64,000 bases of DNA from positions 23,790,314 to 23,854,313 of the forward strand of contig JBANSL010000003.1 in NCBI GenBank assembly GCA_037127255.1, read 5' to 3'. Source of the DNA: Persicaria tinctoria. Lineage: Eukaryota; Streptophyta; Magnoliopsida; Caryophyllales; Polygonaceae. Under the pieces are notes generated by a model. It ran no database searches. It was not told the origin of the DNA and saw only the letters and a program-made list of their open reading frames with translations. The position numbers and the translations under genes are program-made. This document shows, in pieces, positions 1 through 12,471 of this stretch (positions are counted from its first letter, which is position 1; each line of letters starts with the position of its first letter).

Positions 1-59
1 CATTAGATAAAACAATGTTAGCTTATCAAAACAAATTTGACAAACAACCAGCGTAAAGC

Positions 60-415
60 TTAGTGATTTGTACGATTGAACATGGTAGAAAATAGCCTAT
101 TAGCTCAATTGGTAGAGCATTGTGTATGCACACAAAGATGTGAGTTCGACTCTCACATAGGCTAATGCAGAGTATGTGTTCATATCTCTCTGGACTTATA
201 CGATTGAACATGGTAGGAAATATAAACATTAGTGGCAGGACAAATTCGTGAACCTGATAAGACAAATTCATAAATTTCCCCAGACTTGTACAATCATGAA
301 CCCGGTAAGAATTATATACACTAGTGGTATGATATATTTGTGAATCTGGTAGGGATAAATTTGTGAATCTGGTAGGATAAATTTGTGAATCTGGTAGGAA
401 ATATATGCACCAGCG
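60..415. repeat. 91-bp tandem array, cluster A
   Basis: Diverged units of about 89-92 bp carry phrases such as GAACATGGTAGGAAATATA, CACTAGTGG and AATTTGTGAATCTGGTAGG. The CACTAGTGG-like landmark occurs near 227, 319 and 408. The tRNA-like sequence at 94-163 sits inside one unit. No coding potential is seen. Confidence 0.7.
94..163 (+). tRNA. tRNA-like sequence, copy 1 (probably not a working tRNA)
   Basis: The sequence folds into most of a tRNA. A 7-nt acceptor strand AGCCTAT pairs with ATAGGCT. The D arm is GCTC/GAGC and the T arm is GTGAG/CTCAC around TTCGACT. Box A (TAGCTCAATTGG) and box B-like (GTTCGACTC) promoter motifs are present. The anticodon arm is TTGTG/CACAA around a 6-nt loop (TATGCA) instead of 7 nt, and the variable region is only 4 nt. 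Four other copies in the window share this short anticodon-variable segment, so it looks like a tRNA-derived repeat rather than a functional gene. It interrupts a unit of the surrounding 91-bp array. Confidence 0.6.
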
Positions 416-1415
416 GAAGTGGAAGATTTTTACCTACTTGGTGTTTGTTACATCAAACTTGGATATTGGTTATTCTTTTGTTTCTCTGCTATTAGCTTTG
501 GTATCACCTGCTTTTTTCTTTGTTTTTGTCTCTGTATGAATTTTTTTTCATATTCATCTATATTTTGTCTCCATAAAGCATATGTGCAACAATGTGTGGC
601 TACATAAGATGCTATAAATAAAGCTGCAGAGGCTCGAAACATGTCCACAAAGCTTATGAAACGTCTTCATGGAGGCAGCGATCTAATCAATTCCGGCTCT
701 CTTAATGCTAGATCAACATCCCAAAAATGTTGGAAGTCTAAGACAGTAGGTATTTTCTTGCTCAACCGTAGTATTATATAGAACCTTTTAAGCTTGATAC
801 CCTTCAGTTTTTCTTATTTGCTAATGTGCTAACGACAAAACTTGATAGTTTTGTGGTATTTGATTATTTATTTTGTTTCTTAACAAGGGCCTTTAAGTTT
901 CTACTGTAAACTTTGTTTTTGATTTGATGATTGCAGTTATAATTAAGTTTGTCTTTAATGTCACCTCCGCGCTCATATTCCTTGTTTTTTTTTGTTGTCT
1001 AATTATATTGGACACGGTTTTATGATCCTTAATCTCTAAGAGCTTGTTTTGTATTCTTTATATTAAGAGCTATGAGGAATTCATGAATACTGTTTTAAAG
1101 AGCTTATTGAAGAAAAGAGCCAAGCTCTATAATTTGGGGATTGAAAGGATCCAGTTGAAATTTTATTGGACAATAGTTTTGGACTTGCGGGTTGACTGTG
1201 AGCATATATGCTCAGCTGATTTAATTGCTGGACTACATGACAAACATCACAGACTGGATCTTGGAGCGTGCTATGTCTATAATAAATGAATAATACGAGA
1301 ATGCTTAAACTCCAACTGAACGAATGTGTTGAGAAAGGTAATTGGACCGATTGATCCATCTAAAGGTTATATAATGATAGATTTCAAGTTAATGAATTTA
1401 GACGTTTTCTGATTA
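416..1415. other. Gene-free stretch
   Basis: AT-rich sequence with short open frames only (the longest is about 90 codons). I recognise no domain, RNA gene or transposon end here. Confidence 0.5.
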
Positions 1416-1515
1416 GGCAATGTTAGAGTTGTTTTATACTAATGAAAGATTCCAAGGTAGGCAACATTAGAGTTTTTTTATACTAATGACAGATTCCAAG
1501 GTAGGCAATGTTAGA
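1416..1515. repeat. 44-bp tandem repeat
   Basis: The phrase GGCAATGTTAGAGTT or a close variant starts at 1416, 1460 and 1504, an exact 44-bp period. It runs directly into the second 91-bp array. Confidence 0.8.
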
Positions 1516-1521
1516 GTTGAA

Positions 1522-1925
1522 AATAGCCTATTACAAATTTATGAATATCTCTGAACTTATATAATTATGAACTGGTAGGAAATATATACACTAGTGGTAG
1601 GATAAATTTGTGAATCTGATAGGATACGTTTATGAATATCTCTGAACTTATAAAATTATGAACTAGTAGGAAATATATACACTTGTGGCAGGACAAATTT
1701 GTGAATCTGGTAGGATAAATTTATGAATATCTCTTAACTTATAAAATTATGAATGGGTAGGAAATATATACACTAGTGGTAGGATAAATTTGTTAATCTG
1801 GTAGGACAAATTTATAAATATCTCTGAACTTATAAAATTATGAATTGATAGGAAATATATGCACTAGTGGTAGGATAAATTTGTGAATCTGGTAGGGATA
1901 AAATTATGAATATCTTTGAACTTGG
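1522..1925. repeat. 91-bp tandem array, cluster B, with a truncated tRNA-like start
   Basis: The CACTAGTGG-type landmark lies at 1589, 1680, 1771 and 1862, an exact 91-bp period. The array begins with AATAGCCTATTA, the first 9 bases of the tRNA-like sequence plus flank, and then jumps straight to array sequence. It therefore looks like a copy in which the rest of the tRNA-like body was lost. Cluster A (60-415) belongs to the same family. Confidence 0.8.
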
Positions 1926-2944
1926 TTGTGGCAGCAGAAAGTTCTAACACAAGATCTTAATAAATTTGACAAATGTAAGTTGTGTTTCCTGTAACAATAA
2001 CATCATGAGGGCAGTGGTTTGATCATGCTTTCTATGGGGATTTATTTCTTTCCTAAAGTGTCGGAAAATATCTCGTGCCTATTATTTATTTATTTATTTA
2101 TTCCAATTTTATTCACTCAGATTTTATGAATGTATTCCCGCTTCTCTTGCCCACATGAAGACAAGGCGTTCTCCATTTCAATTATGTTGTGGATATTGAA
2201 TCAATTATGTTTTTTCCTAATATTTCTAGGACAAGTATTTGATGAGTTATGAGGTAGTTGACAGTGATCATAGACTTGTAGCATCAATTTCATTTCCATA
2301 TAACATTTTTTGAAAATATTGCAATGAACATAGGTTGATGATTGGTTGTGCTAAGCTCCCACTCATGGGAGCGCACCAACCGCCGAACACGACCTTCAGA
2401 CAAACCATATCACATGGGGTACGACACGGGAACAGAGGATCAACCTGGGGGTAGTTATGTTATAAGAAAGAGGAACAACTACAAAGTATAGGTACAAGAT
2501 CACTTACCCATCGTTGCCACTGCCCTGGACAAACTTCTTGCACTTTTTCAAATATGAAAGAACAGTTGTACACTATTGGTAGGACGGAAATATTCTATTG
2601 GTAGGATGGGGACTGTATCGTTTCCTGTGATGAACGGGTAAATTTTTCCCCGTCCTTTCCGCTTCTCTCCTACTCTGCCTCACTTTTTACAGAGCATGTT
2701 ATGATATTTCAAATTCTTCTCTCAAGCTTATATATGTTCTTGAGGGACACCCATCAATACAATCATTGCATCTTCCCCTCATAAATGTTCTCCCTTCCTC
2801 CAAAAGAGGAACCCTGTTTTGGCGCCAAAACTGCACCGACAGCCCGCCTGTTACTTTCCCATCCAGTTGCCCCAAAATTTTGCAAAACTAGACACCCTTA
2901 GTCAAAAACCAATGTACTAGTCTAAGTTTGCAAAGATTTTTTTT
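1926..2944. other. Gene-free stretch with a (TTTA)n microsatellite
   Basis: No gene is recognised. A short (TTTA)n tract lies at 2082-2103. Around 2570-2630 the phrase ATTGGTAGGA is repeated. Confidence 0.5.
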
Positions 2945-3919
<975 letters not shown>

Positions 3920-5439
3920 TTTTTTTTTGGGTCTACTTTTGCAAATCTTCCGAAAAAAAAGATTGCTGGAGAGTTAAATGGTGACATCATCATTGTGCAA
4001 ACATTACGTAAGATCCAAAAGGTTTCAGTATTTCACTCAAGCCAACAAAAGGGTTTGTTATCTTTTTGCTTCATACGCGACAATGTCAGTAAATCATAAG
4101 CACGCCCGCAAAAATATACAACTGAAATAGGGTTTATCCATCCTATGCGGCTATGCCCAATAAGCAACCTATATTGAGAAATATTTACTATATTTGGATT
4201 TATAGAACATAGGAAAACATTATTAAAAATGGTCAAAATTATTTAAATTTAAAAAATATTTTTAATTGTAGTCTCTATCCTATGCTGTTGAGACATAGGA
4301 TAGAAAAACCGATCAAATTATACTCTTTCGTAAAAAAATGTATAATTATAATAGTAATGTATTAAATTCGTTTTTAAAAGTTTTAATACACTCGATATAC
4401 AAGGAAATTCAGTGAAAACTACAACTAGAATAAAAAGATTTAACATATAATTTGTATTCTAATTGAACTCAATAAAATTAATTCCAGAAACATTCAGGAC
4501 CGAGGGACGGACTGGTCCGCTACAACCCGCTCCATTTTTTTAAAAAAATAAAATAATAAGTAAAAAATTAAAGAAATTTAATAAAAAATTATTCACTTAT
4601 TTATTAAACTAAGGATTTTGTTAATGAAAATCATGTGTATAAAAAAATTAGTCTACCTAACCCATCCGAATTTTAACTTCTTATTTCGTGTCTGTAATCA
4701 TTGTTACGGGCACTTTTATTAGCATAGTTGTAGCATCGATACTATGCATAAAAATAATAAAAAATACAAATAGTGGCAAGTATCTCTAACGAGCGATACT
4801 TCCCAAGTATCGTCGGAGTATCGATACTTGGTGAAAAAGTAGGGATTTGTGTCTAGCCTTTTATTTTCTGGAAAAAAACCAACTTAAAACGACGTTGTTT
4901 AGCTCCGTAAATATGTCAAACACCATGTTTTAGTTTGCTACAATCTGACGCCAAAGTTGAAAGAATGGTACATGTGTCACTCGGGTATAGGCTCAAGCGG
5001 TGAGCGGCTGGAATGGCAACATGTGGAAGGAGCTGGAGGACTTTGATTTAATCTGACGTATTGAAATTAAAAGTTGTATTATGTAATTTTCGACATTAAA
5101 TATGCAAAATAAAAAAATTACCACGATATTATATTCATTTTTTTCTGCATATTGACATCAATTTCAAATGTGTTTGGCCATATTTAAAAAAAAAATATTT
5201 TATTTGAATGCAATTATGTATAATAACACCTAAAAATTATTTTTAATTATATTTTATTTAAATATTGAGTTATATATAGTTAGACTTATTAATTTTATAA
5301 ATAATAGAAATTTAATAATAATATTTTGATAATTAAAAATGAATATATTAATATAATCTTAGAATGAAAATAAGTATTGGAGAGGAGTATATTTGTAAAT
5401 TGAGTTGGTATATGAAAAGGAGGGAATTGAAGTAAATGA
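3920..5439. other. Gene-free AT-rich stretch
   Basis: AT-rich, with only short open frames. I recognise no protein domain, RNA gene or clear transposon end. Confidence 0.5.
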
Positions 5440-5545
5440 CTTTGCCCCGGAAAACTTTGCGCTCATAAACCACTATCCATTTCAATTTGCAAGGATTAAC
5501 CCTACCCCTTAAAAAAATTGCACCCTGCCGGTAATTTTTTACCTT
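5440..5545 (+). repeat. Candidate MULE-like terminus (left)
   Basis: Contains TTTGCAAGGATTAACCCTAC followed by CCCCTTAAAAAAATTGCACC. The reverse complement of 14160-14265 has a similar order: TTGCAAACTTTGCAC, then CCTAACCCCATCC, then AAAAAAATTGCAC. The two may be inverted ends of one element carrying the gene fragments between them. The similarity is interrupted, so this is tentative. Confidence 0.35.
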
Positions 5546-5564
5546 CAGTAGCTGGTCTCTTTCT

Positions 5565-6248
5565 TTGCCTCTCTCATGCCCATCGGTGGCAGAAAAATCA
5601 GAAAGAGAGAGATTGAGGGATCGTAGGCGGAATCAGAGAGAGACGGAGGCAGAGGCGTGTGACAGGCGCCGGATCGAAGGAGTCAAGGGGAGCGGCGGTG
5701 GCGGAGGCGCCAGAGAAGGAGCGGCGGTGGCGGAGCCCGTTTCACCATCCAATGATTTCAATACCCCATGTATGGCTGTCCGAACCCTAGATTTAGGACT
5801 CCGAGTCGCAGATGTAATCCATGGCGTAATCTGCCTCACCCGCCCCTCATTCGCTGCCCGCGATGTCCCTGCCGTTCTCTGGAACCCTGCAATTCGCAAG
5901 CACTACACCCTCCCATCCTCGCCGCCATTGCCGGAATCCTACAATTTCGTCGCCGGATTCGGTTTTGATCGTTCTAGCTACGATTTCAAGGTGGTGAGGC
6001 TTTCGTCGTCTAGAGATGCGTACAAGGTTCCAGATTGTAAATTGTCCTCGGTTCGAGATGGTCAGTGGAGGACTCCGGCCTCTAATCGTGTCAATTTCTC
6101 CTGCCAAATCGTTACCTCGGAGACGATCAGTTGTTTTGCGAACGGAAGCATCCACTGGATAGCCACCACACCTGATTTCTGCTACACCTTGGCAATAGGC
6201 CAACGTCTGATTGTTTTTCGTCTTTTGTGTCCTATAATGAGTAGGTGA
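5565..6248 (+). pseudogene. F-box-associated (FBA) domain gene fragment
   Basis: The 227-codon frame begins with a low-complexity, arginine- and glycine-rich stretch (residues 1-60) unlike any F-box. From about residue 84 it matches the F-box-associated interaction domain of plant F-box proteins: VIHGVICL, LWNPAIRKHYTLP, then FVAGFGFDRSSYDFKVVRL, the usual order of the first FBA strands. Such proteins are substrate receptors of SCF ubiquitin ligases. The N-terminal F-box, which would bind SKP1, is absent, and the frame ends early compared with the usual 350-400 residues. It is probably a captured or broken gene. The start is not reliable. Confidence 0.6.
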
Positions 6249-6959
6249 TAGATCTCTTCTCTGATTGAATGATTCTGTAACCCTACTCGGATGGTCATTT
6301 CCATAGTCTTACTTCTAACTCCTGGACATTTGGTGTGCATAGGTGATTGGACAGTTCAATCTTTGATTCATCGTTGGAAAGCTAGATCAAGATCTCTTCA
6401 TTGTTGATCAGGTAATTATCTTAATGATTTGGTTTTGCTCTTCATCATCCAGATGTTACACTTAATATGAAACAAAAATTCTTGAGTATCAGTTTGTAAA
6501 TGTCACAATAATGCATCTTTTAATATTTGACTAATTGGCTAACTTCTTGATGTGTTTGAAGTCGAGAAGAAAATGATTGATCTCTTTTTTCTACTATTAG
6601 CATGCTGCAGATGAGAAGTACAACTATGAGCGCCTATCACAATCAACTATCTTGAGCCAACAACCCTTACTGAAGTAATAAATATTCTATCCTTTTAACT
6701 GTGTTGATTTGGTATCTATTTGCCTGAAGATGAATGTTGTAGGTCCATGTTAGCTTTGAAAATGCAAAGTAAGAATGTTATCATGCATTATTTTCATCTT
6801 CTCCCTCCTTCCACTCTTTCTCTTGCTTGGTGACATTCAAGTTCCTACTTACATTTTCTGTTTTCTTTCCCTATACATCAATTATGAATATTGAAATTTA
6901 CTGTGTCAATGAAAACATTCCCCTATTATTGTTAAATTTCAATCCTGGATGGAACCTTA

Positions 6960-7210
6960 CAGCTCGCTTTGAAGCTTGGGTTTAATCAGCTGATCCTGGA
7001 GAGCGATTCCACATAAGTCTGCACCGTGCTTGGAGCAAAACCCCCGGAGACTCACCCAGACTTCCATTTAGTAGAGCAGTGCTAACTGCTGATGACTGAT
7101 TACAACTGGACGATCGAGGTGCGCCACATCAAGGTGGAGTGTCTTAGACAAAAATTGCCAACACAGTTGCCTGTGTTTGCGATTCCAATTGTGTCTTAGA
7201 TGCTCAAGGT
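6960..7210 (+). pseudogene. RNase H (RVT_3-type) fragment
   Basis: Conceptual translation near 6965-7010 reads LALKLGFNQLILESDS, the helix and ESD catalytic motif typical of the RNase H domain at the end of plant LINE ORF2 and related proteins. At 7105-7130 it reads TIEVRHIK, matching the later strand of the same domain. Stops and frame changes separate the parts. It is a small decayed remnant, adjacent to the SEC fragment. Confidence 0.5.
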
Positions 7211-7295
7211 GGAGTGTTTCAGACTTGATTGTTGATCACAGACTTGGAGAAAACATACAAGACTGCTATTAAGGGGTTCATGTAGGAATATGACG

Positions 7296-7751
7296 AATGT
7301 TGCTTCCCACTGCTACAAGACTGCTATTTCTGTTACTACAGGACTGTTTGCCCCTTATAATAACCTTGCTATAATATACAAGCAGCAGGTATTGCTCATT
7401 GATGCTGCTTCTTCACCTGTTTGTTGCTTGCCTTCTCCCACCCACCCTTTTTGTTTTATTTGGATGTAGAAACTTCAAACCATATGTTGTTATTACATAC
7501 TTAAAAAACTGCTAGCTGCTATGTTAATAATCTTTCACCTTCAGGGAAATCATGCTGATGACATCACGTACATGTTACATTGAAGTCCTAAGGATTGATC
7601 TGTTGGCAGCTGATGCACTTTTCGTCAGGGCATCCATCTATCAAGAGATTGGAAGGGCCAGTGAGGCCATTCATGACTATATTATTGTTATTAATATTCG
7701 CCCAACTTTTGCCGAAGCTCATGCGAATCTGGCATCAGCTTACAAAGATAG
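7296..7751 (+). pseudogene. SECRET AGENT-like O-GlcNAc transferase TPR fragment, intron retained
   Basis: Two exon-like blocks match the TPR region of plant SEC-type O-GlcNAc transferases. The first, to 7388, reads CYKTAISVTTGLFAPYNNLA and then IIYKQQ. An intron follows with GT at 7389 and AG at 7543-7544. The second, 7545-7751, reads GNHADDIT, then CYIEVLRI, IGRASEAIHDYI and IRPTFAEAHANLASAYKD, ending at a GT donor at 7752. A frameshift lies between GNHADDIT and CYIEV. TPRs of this protein bind substrates; the catalytic domain is absent. Because introns are kept, the piece was copied from genomic DNA rather than from mRNA. Confidence 0.65.
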
Positions 7752-8410
7752 GTGTCTGTGTCAGCAGCTGATAGGAATTTCATTTTTCTTCTAAACTTGA
7801 TAAACATCTACCTCTATTTTATGAACTCATTTACCATGTGGCTTGAAATCAAATGTAATTATAAACATTTGATTTCAAGTATGGGCCTCGTTTTGATTTA
7901 TGTATATGTATGTACTTGTGAATTGGAGTAGAAATACAAGGCATCTAATGTCAAAGAATAATATTATGCTATTTTCTGGTTTTAATTGTTGTATGTCATG
8001 TCTAAATAAACAGGTGACAAGTTAAAACGTGTTGATGTCATGTAGAAATGGAAAATTAAGGGTTGAATGACATGTTAATAGCAACTAACTTAGTCAGTCC
8101 CACGAAACCATCTTCAGATGAAACAACTAATCAGCAACAAACAACTGGAACAACTGTCTCAGAGGCACTTTATTTTACAAAGTCAGCAAAAACAAAGCCT
8201 TTGTCAAAAATTTGAGAGCAACAACTGTCCATATTTCCACCATCTTATCTGGTTCCAATAAGAACTCGGAGATTCTGATCAAGGTAGAAGGGAGAAAAAA
8301 GATTTTGAGTTTTCATTACGATAGCCCGGAAGAAAGGATAAACCTAAAACGTGTCCAGCAGACAAGTGAATGGTGTCCAGTAGGAAACCAAAAGGTGGGT
8401 AGTTAATTTT

Positions 8411-8660
8411 TACTATTGACATGGTCACCCTTTACAACACAACGTCATGTAAATATTAACTTGTGTCATGTACATAAATTGTGGTTGTCAGGCTGGAATG
8501 ATGAAATAGATGGGTGGCATGTAAATTTGATTTGTATGAGATTGACCTAACATGAAAGAAGTAAAAATCAACTGCCCACCTATACTACCCTATTGGACAA
8601 CCTATTGTTGTCTACTGGACACATTTTGGTTGTTTCTTGACTTACGTGCTTTGAAATCTC
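8411..8660 (+). repeat. Direct repeat, copy 1 of 2
   Basis: About 240 bp, including GACATGGTCACCCTTTACAA and AACTGCCCACCTATA, recurs with scattered changes at 9140-9370. Both copies contain GTCATGTAAATATTAAC, a member of the TGTCATGTAA motif family that spreads through 8.0-12.5 kb. Confidence 0.75.
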
Positions 8661-9139
8661 GTCTTCCACACGTCTCTAGCAAGCAGCAAGCTCAACTTTC
8701 TTTTCAGTTAGGGGATCACGAGCTTATTCGGTAAAAGAGAGACATTGTCTGAGTTAAAGTAGCCAATGACTAAGATAGAAAACAAGTCTCATTTGAAGAG
8801 GGTTTTTAACCTGGAATTCATCTTCCCTGTGGATACAAGCTCTTGATGAATACAAGCTCTTGATAGTACCCTATGGATTCAAGATACCAAGGGAAATTCA
8901 GATCCACCATTCTTATATTCTATAACGTTTATTAGAGATTGGAAAATAATATTAAGATTATAGCACTTTTAATGCATTCAAGACATTCAATTCCCAAATT
9001 AGTTGCACCTTGAAAAGTTAGAAACACAAGGAAACTAAAAAATCAATCCAAGTGCGAACATCAAACAGTGGTACTGGACACCCTTTAGTTGTCTACTGGA
9101 CTACGCTATGGTTGTCTACTAGACACAATTTGGTTTTTT

Positions 9140-9370
9140 AGTATTGGCATGGTCACCCTTTACAACACAACGTCATGTAAATATTAACCGGTGTCATGTA
9201 CAAACGCTGATGCTGGAATGATCAAATAGATGGGTGACAGGTAAATTTGATTTGTATGAAATTGACCTAACATGACAACTGTAAAAATTAACTGCCCACC
9301 TATAATTCCCCACTGGACACTCTATGGTTGTTTACTTAACACATTTTGGTTATTTGTTGTTGTCTTACGT
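9140..9370 (+). repeat. Direct repeat, copy 2 of 2
   Basis: Second copy of the 8411-8660 unit, same orientation. Short open frames in the two copies are parallel translations of the repeat, not genes. Confidence 0.75.
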
Positions 9371-9554
9371 GTTGTTCAATTTTTGCCCTTATTTTCTGAC
9401 CTCGTTCTTTCTATTTGTTTCTACCTTCACTTGTTGAATGATGTTTTATTAATAATTATTTAAAAACTAACTCCTTTTCAATTATAACTTTGCAAAAATA
9501 AGACTGCCCACTATCCGAATAAGCTTATAGATTGTAGATCAGCAAGTAATTTAT

Positions 9555-9640
9555 CATGTTAAAGGGTATAACATGTCATGGTAATAGCATTACATGTCAT
9601 GTTATTTTATTTCATTAAGGATAAGATGATCGATTCACAT
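9555..9640. repeat. TGTCATGT motif cluster
   Basis: Contains ATCATGTTAAAGGGTATAAC and then CATGTCATGGTAATAGCATT. Nearly the same block recurs at 11545-11650, flanking the LINE ORF1-like gene on both sides in the same orientation. Confidence 0.6.
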
Positions 9641-10320
9641 TACTTGTCCTGAATTGGTAAATATATAGATGTGGTAGTTAAACCAAAGTTACAAGAGGAG
9701 AGACCATACCAAGGGTCTCACGAAAAAGAAGGGAAACAGTAATCAAAAGATCCACACTTAGAACCTACCACTATACCTCCACTATCAGCCCCACCCAATA
9801 AAAGAAAACCGAGATAGGGGATGCCTATGCCCACCATAATATAACCCATTTAATCCTAGAATCTAGAACTAAATAGGAAATAATATAATAGGTCTAGGCA
9901 ACTATCGGATTACACTTATATTGGGGACAACCTCAAATAAACACTACTCCTAGTAATGACCCATCAAAAGAGATCCAAAAAATTATCCATGGGAGCCCAG
10001 ATTTCAGCTCACACACTACCCGACAAAAAATGTATGACAGCTAATTTTAAATTGAGGAACCCATTGTTGCAACATAATAGCCTCAAGCAATCTTAAGCAA
10101 CAGGCCGAGCAAGCGCCTATGCATCCAGCACTGACCACCCAACACCCTTCGCAGAAATGGACACCCACCCCGGATGGAACCTGTAGCATGGGAGACAACA
10201 CACCCTCACACAAATCCACCATGACAGCACACGAGTTCAGCACATTTTAATTGAGTAAGTAGCTGGCCATAGTAGACTGGGAAGACATATTCTCAACACC
10301 ACAGGCCCAAACGAGCTCGA

Positions 10321-11445
10321 TCAACCCGGCTTATACGTCCCATCATCAGTCGAACCATCCTTGATCTCCTCGATGTCCGACTCATCCATGAAATGTGCAG
10401 CATCTCCCTTACCGCTATTAGGGTCCCTTATAGCAGACATGGCGTGGAATAACTCGTCCATGGTAAGGGCCAACCTGATATCACCATCGATGCAGGATTT
10501 TGTTCCTCTTAGGAGATAGGTGCCCTTCTTCACACCATTAGTCTCCTTCCATCTCATCAACTCCAGAGTTTTACACTCATCAATTTCCAATTGCCCATCT
10601 TTCTTTGCCAAGATGCCTGACGCCGCCGCCCACGAGGAAGCAACCATCCTAGCACAAATGAGGGATGTTTGATGGTCAGAGATTTCATCGGTGACCACCG
10701 TATCGTTTCCAATTTCAGATTGAGTACCCCTTGAAGCCTTTTCTACACTACCAGCCGATGTTCTAGTTTCATTCTCCTTATCACAATCGATCGCATTCCC
10801 ATGTTCATCGATCACATCACCAACAATGAAGTCGGTTTGTGTTGCTTCGCTGCATACCTTTCTGGGTGGTGCATCTACGCCTCCAGCAGAAGTAGTTTTG
10901 CCGAGGCAGCTGCAACAGACTCGGGTGGTATCCGACTGACCAAAGGACCCCGCAGGATCAGCAGCCCCTTCCTGTTGTTGCTTCTCAGAAACTCGGTCCA
11001 CATTTCCGTCTTTGCTCTCTACACACTCGGCGCCTGGGAGCTTGGAATGCTCAGAAGGAAGAGGCTCCGCATTCGGTCTTGTCATTTTGCACACGGCTTC
11101 AGTGTGACCGAAACATTTGCAATGGGCACAACTCCACGGAAGCCATTCAAATATGACTTTCTGCATCACCTCCTCCCCACGGGCATTCACCAGCTTGACA
11201 TGAGAACGGCGAGATTGGTCCACGTTTACCTCAACTAACAATCTGGCAAATGCTAACAGCTCATGGCTTGCAGTGAACTCATCCACACACAAAGGAGTAC
11301 CTATACCACTACCGATACGGCTCAACATTTCCTTCGAATTAAACAAGGGAGGGAGATCAGGCAGTCGAACCCACACCGGAACAGAATAAAACAAACGCCA
11401 GTCCATAGGGAGCCCGTCCGACCATGACTGGCTTGTGGCAGCCAA
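10321..11445 (-). CDS. DUF4283 / CCHC zinc-knuckle protein, LINE ORF1-like fragment
   Basis: The open frame of 374 codons begins inside a DUF4283-type domain (VPVWVRLPDLP, RIGSGIGTPL, FARLLVEVNV). It is followed by a zinc knuckle with intact spacing, CAHCKCFGHTEAVC (C-X2-C-X4-H-X4-C), and an acidic, low-complexity tail. This arrangement is that of the nucleic-acid-binding ORF1 protein of plant L1-like LINEs. The N-terminal half of DUF4283 is missing, and no reverse transcriptase follows downstream (below 10321). It is therefore either a LINE fragment or a captured piece. A 32-bp tandem duplication at its 5' edge (11432-11495) marks rearrangement. It is unlikely to be an expressed host gene. 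Confidence 0.6.
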   Translation of the reverse strand: MAATSQSWSDGLPMDWRLFYSVPVWVRLPDLPPLFNSKEMLSRIGSGIGTPLCVDEFTASHELLAFARLLVEVNVDQSRRSHVKLVNARGEEVMQKVIFEWLPWSCAHCKCFGHTEAVCKMTRPNAEPLPSEHSKLPGAECVESKDGNVDRVSEKQQQEGAADPAGSFGQSDTTRVCCSCLGKTTSAGGVDAPPRKVCSEATQTDFIVGDVIDEHGNAIDCDKENETRTSAGSVEKASRGTQSEIGNDTVVTDEISDHQTSLICARMVASSWAAASGILAKKDGQLEIDECKTLELMRWKETNGVKKGTYLLRGTKSCIDGDIRLALTMDELFHAMSAIRDPNSGKGDAAHFMDESDIEEIKDGSTDDGTYKPG

Positions 11446-11494
11446 GCGTTCATAGCGACGTTACTTGTGGCAGCCAAGCGTTCATAGCGACGTT

Positions 11495-11495
<1 letters not shown>
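11432..11495. repeat. 32-bp tandem duplication
   Basis: CTTGTGGCAGCCAAGCGTTC and the following 12 bases occur twice, starting at 11432 and 11464, at the 5' edge of the ORF1-like frame. Confidence 0.9.
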
Positions 11496-11539
<44 letters not shown>

Positions 11540-11544
11540 GAATT

Positions 11545-11650
11545 CACATTACATGTCATGTTAAAGGTTTTAACTTGTCATGTTAAAGGCCGGTATAACC
11601 TGTCATGTTAATAGCATTACCTGTCATGTTATTTTCTTTCATTAATAGCA
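11545..11650. repeat. TGTCATGTTA motif cluster
   Basis: Four copies of TGTCATGTTA with small spacers, related to 9555-9640. Same motif family as the 12.2-12.5 kb hairpin. Confidence 0.7.
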
Positions 11651-12191
11651 TCACACACAAAGAAAAAGGAGTTTAGCAGAAGGAATTCCGAAGCCTACCA
11701 GATTCCATTTCCGGTTTGTCTGAGCTTAGAGTGCTCTTGCTGAATGGTTTTTATTGTTTAAGAGCTTAGAAGCCTTGACTTATCTGGCTGTAAGTATCGT
11801 CATATGCAACTGAGTCAGTTAGCTGAAGCATTGTCGCGTCTCCAGTGCCTCCAGCTGTGCCAAGAGGTGAATTTGAAGGGTATGAGGGATTAGAGTGTTG
11901 GTGGTGGGCAACAAATGCTTGTGAATTCAATCAGTACACAAGATCTCTGAACTTCCAACAGCTAAGCTCCTTACAAGTTTCACCTTGTACCCAACGAATA
12001 TTATTATCCAGGTTGTCACTATCCTTTGAATCCTGGCAAAAAGTGCGCTGTCAGAGTACATAACACAAGGACCGCTAAATATGTGTTTTATGGATCCATG
12101 AAATGATTTGGTGCTCTGTGGATGAATTTACACAATTTTCTATCGAAACCGAACACTTTTTCCTCTCTTTTCTATGATAGAAGCACCAAAG

Positions 12192-12471
12192 GCTTATTAT
12201 TTACATGACACATGAATCGTTTTACATGACACGTCAATTGTTTTACATGACATCTTAATTGTTTTACATGACACGTCAATTGTTCCCCTTTAAGTTGGAA
12301 CAAAGTAGTTTCTTTCCAATTAATAATACAAGTGTATGTGGATGTATAGTAGATGTAGCTCGAACATTTGAATATTGAAATCATACTTGTGTCATGTAAA
12401 ACAATTCAGATGTCATGTAAAACAATGGACGTGTCATGTAAAACAATTCAGGTGTCATGTAAATAATAAGT
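12192..12471. repeat. Hairpin made of 21-bp units
   Basis: The left arm has TTACATGAC at 12201, 12222, 12243 and 12264. The right arm has TGTCATGTAA at 12390, 12411, 12432 and 12453. Spacing is exactly 21 bp in both arms, and the arms are inverted copies of each other: CTTATTATTTACATGACA opens the left arm and its exact complement closes the right one. Each arm is about 88 bp with a few mismatches, and the loop is about 105 bp. The right arm abuts the tRNA-like sequence at 12470-12537. Confidence 0.85.

Noticed and set aside
94..163. A functional nuclear or organelle tRNA gene
   Set aside because: The 6-nt anticodon loop and short variable region are shared by all five copies, so a repeat family is more likely.
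1044..1359. 81- and 92-codon overlapping frames on opposite strands
   Set aside because: No domain or codon pattern supports either.
5633..6203. Minus-strand frames of 88 and 118 codons opposite the FBA fragment
   Set aside because: The plus frame has recognisable FBA motifs; the minus frames have none.
10801..11238. 145-codon plus-strand frame
   Set aside because: It is the shadow of the DUF4283/zinc-knuckle frame on the minus strand.
12192..12471. CRISPR-like regular 21-bp spacing
   Set aside because: The spacer-like bases are themselves part of the repeat and the array is inverted-repeat; the genome is a plant.
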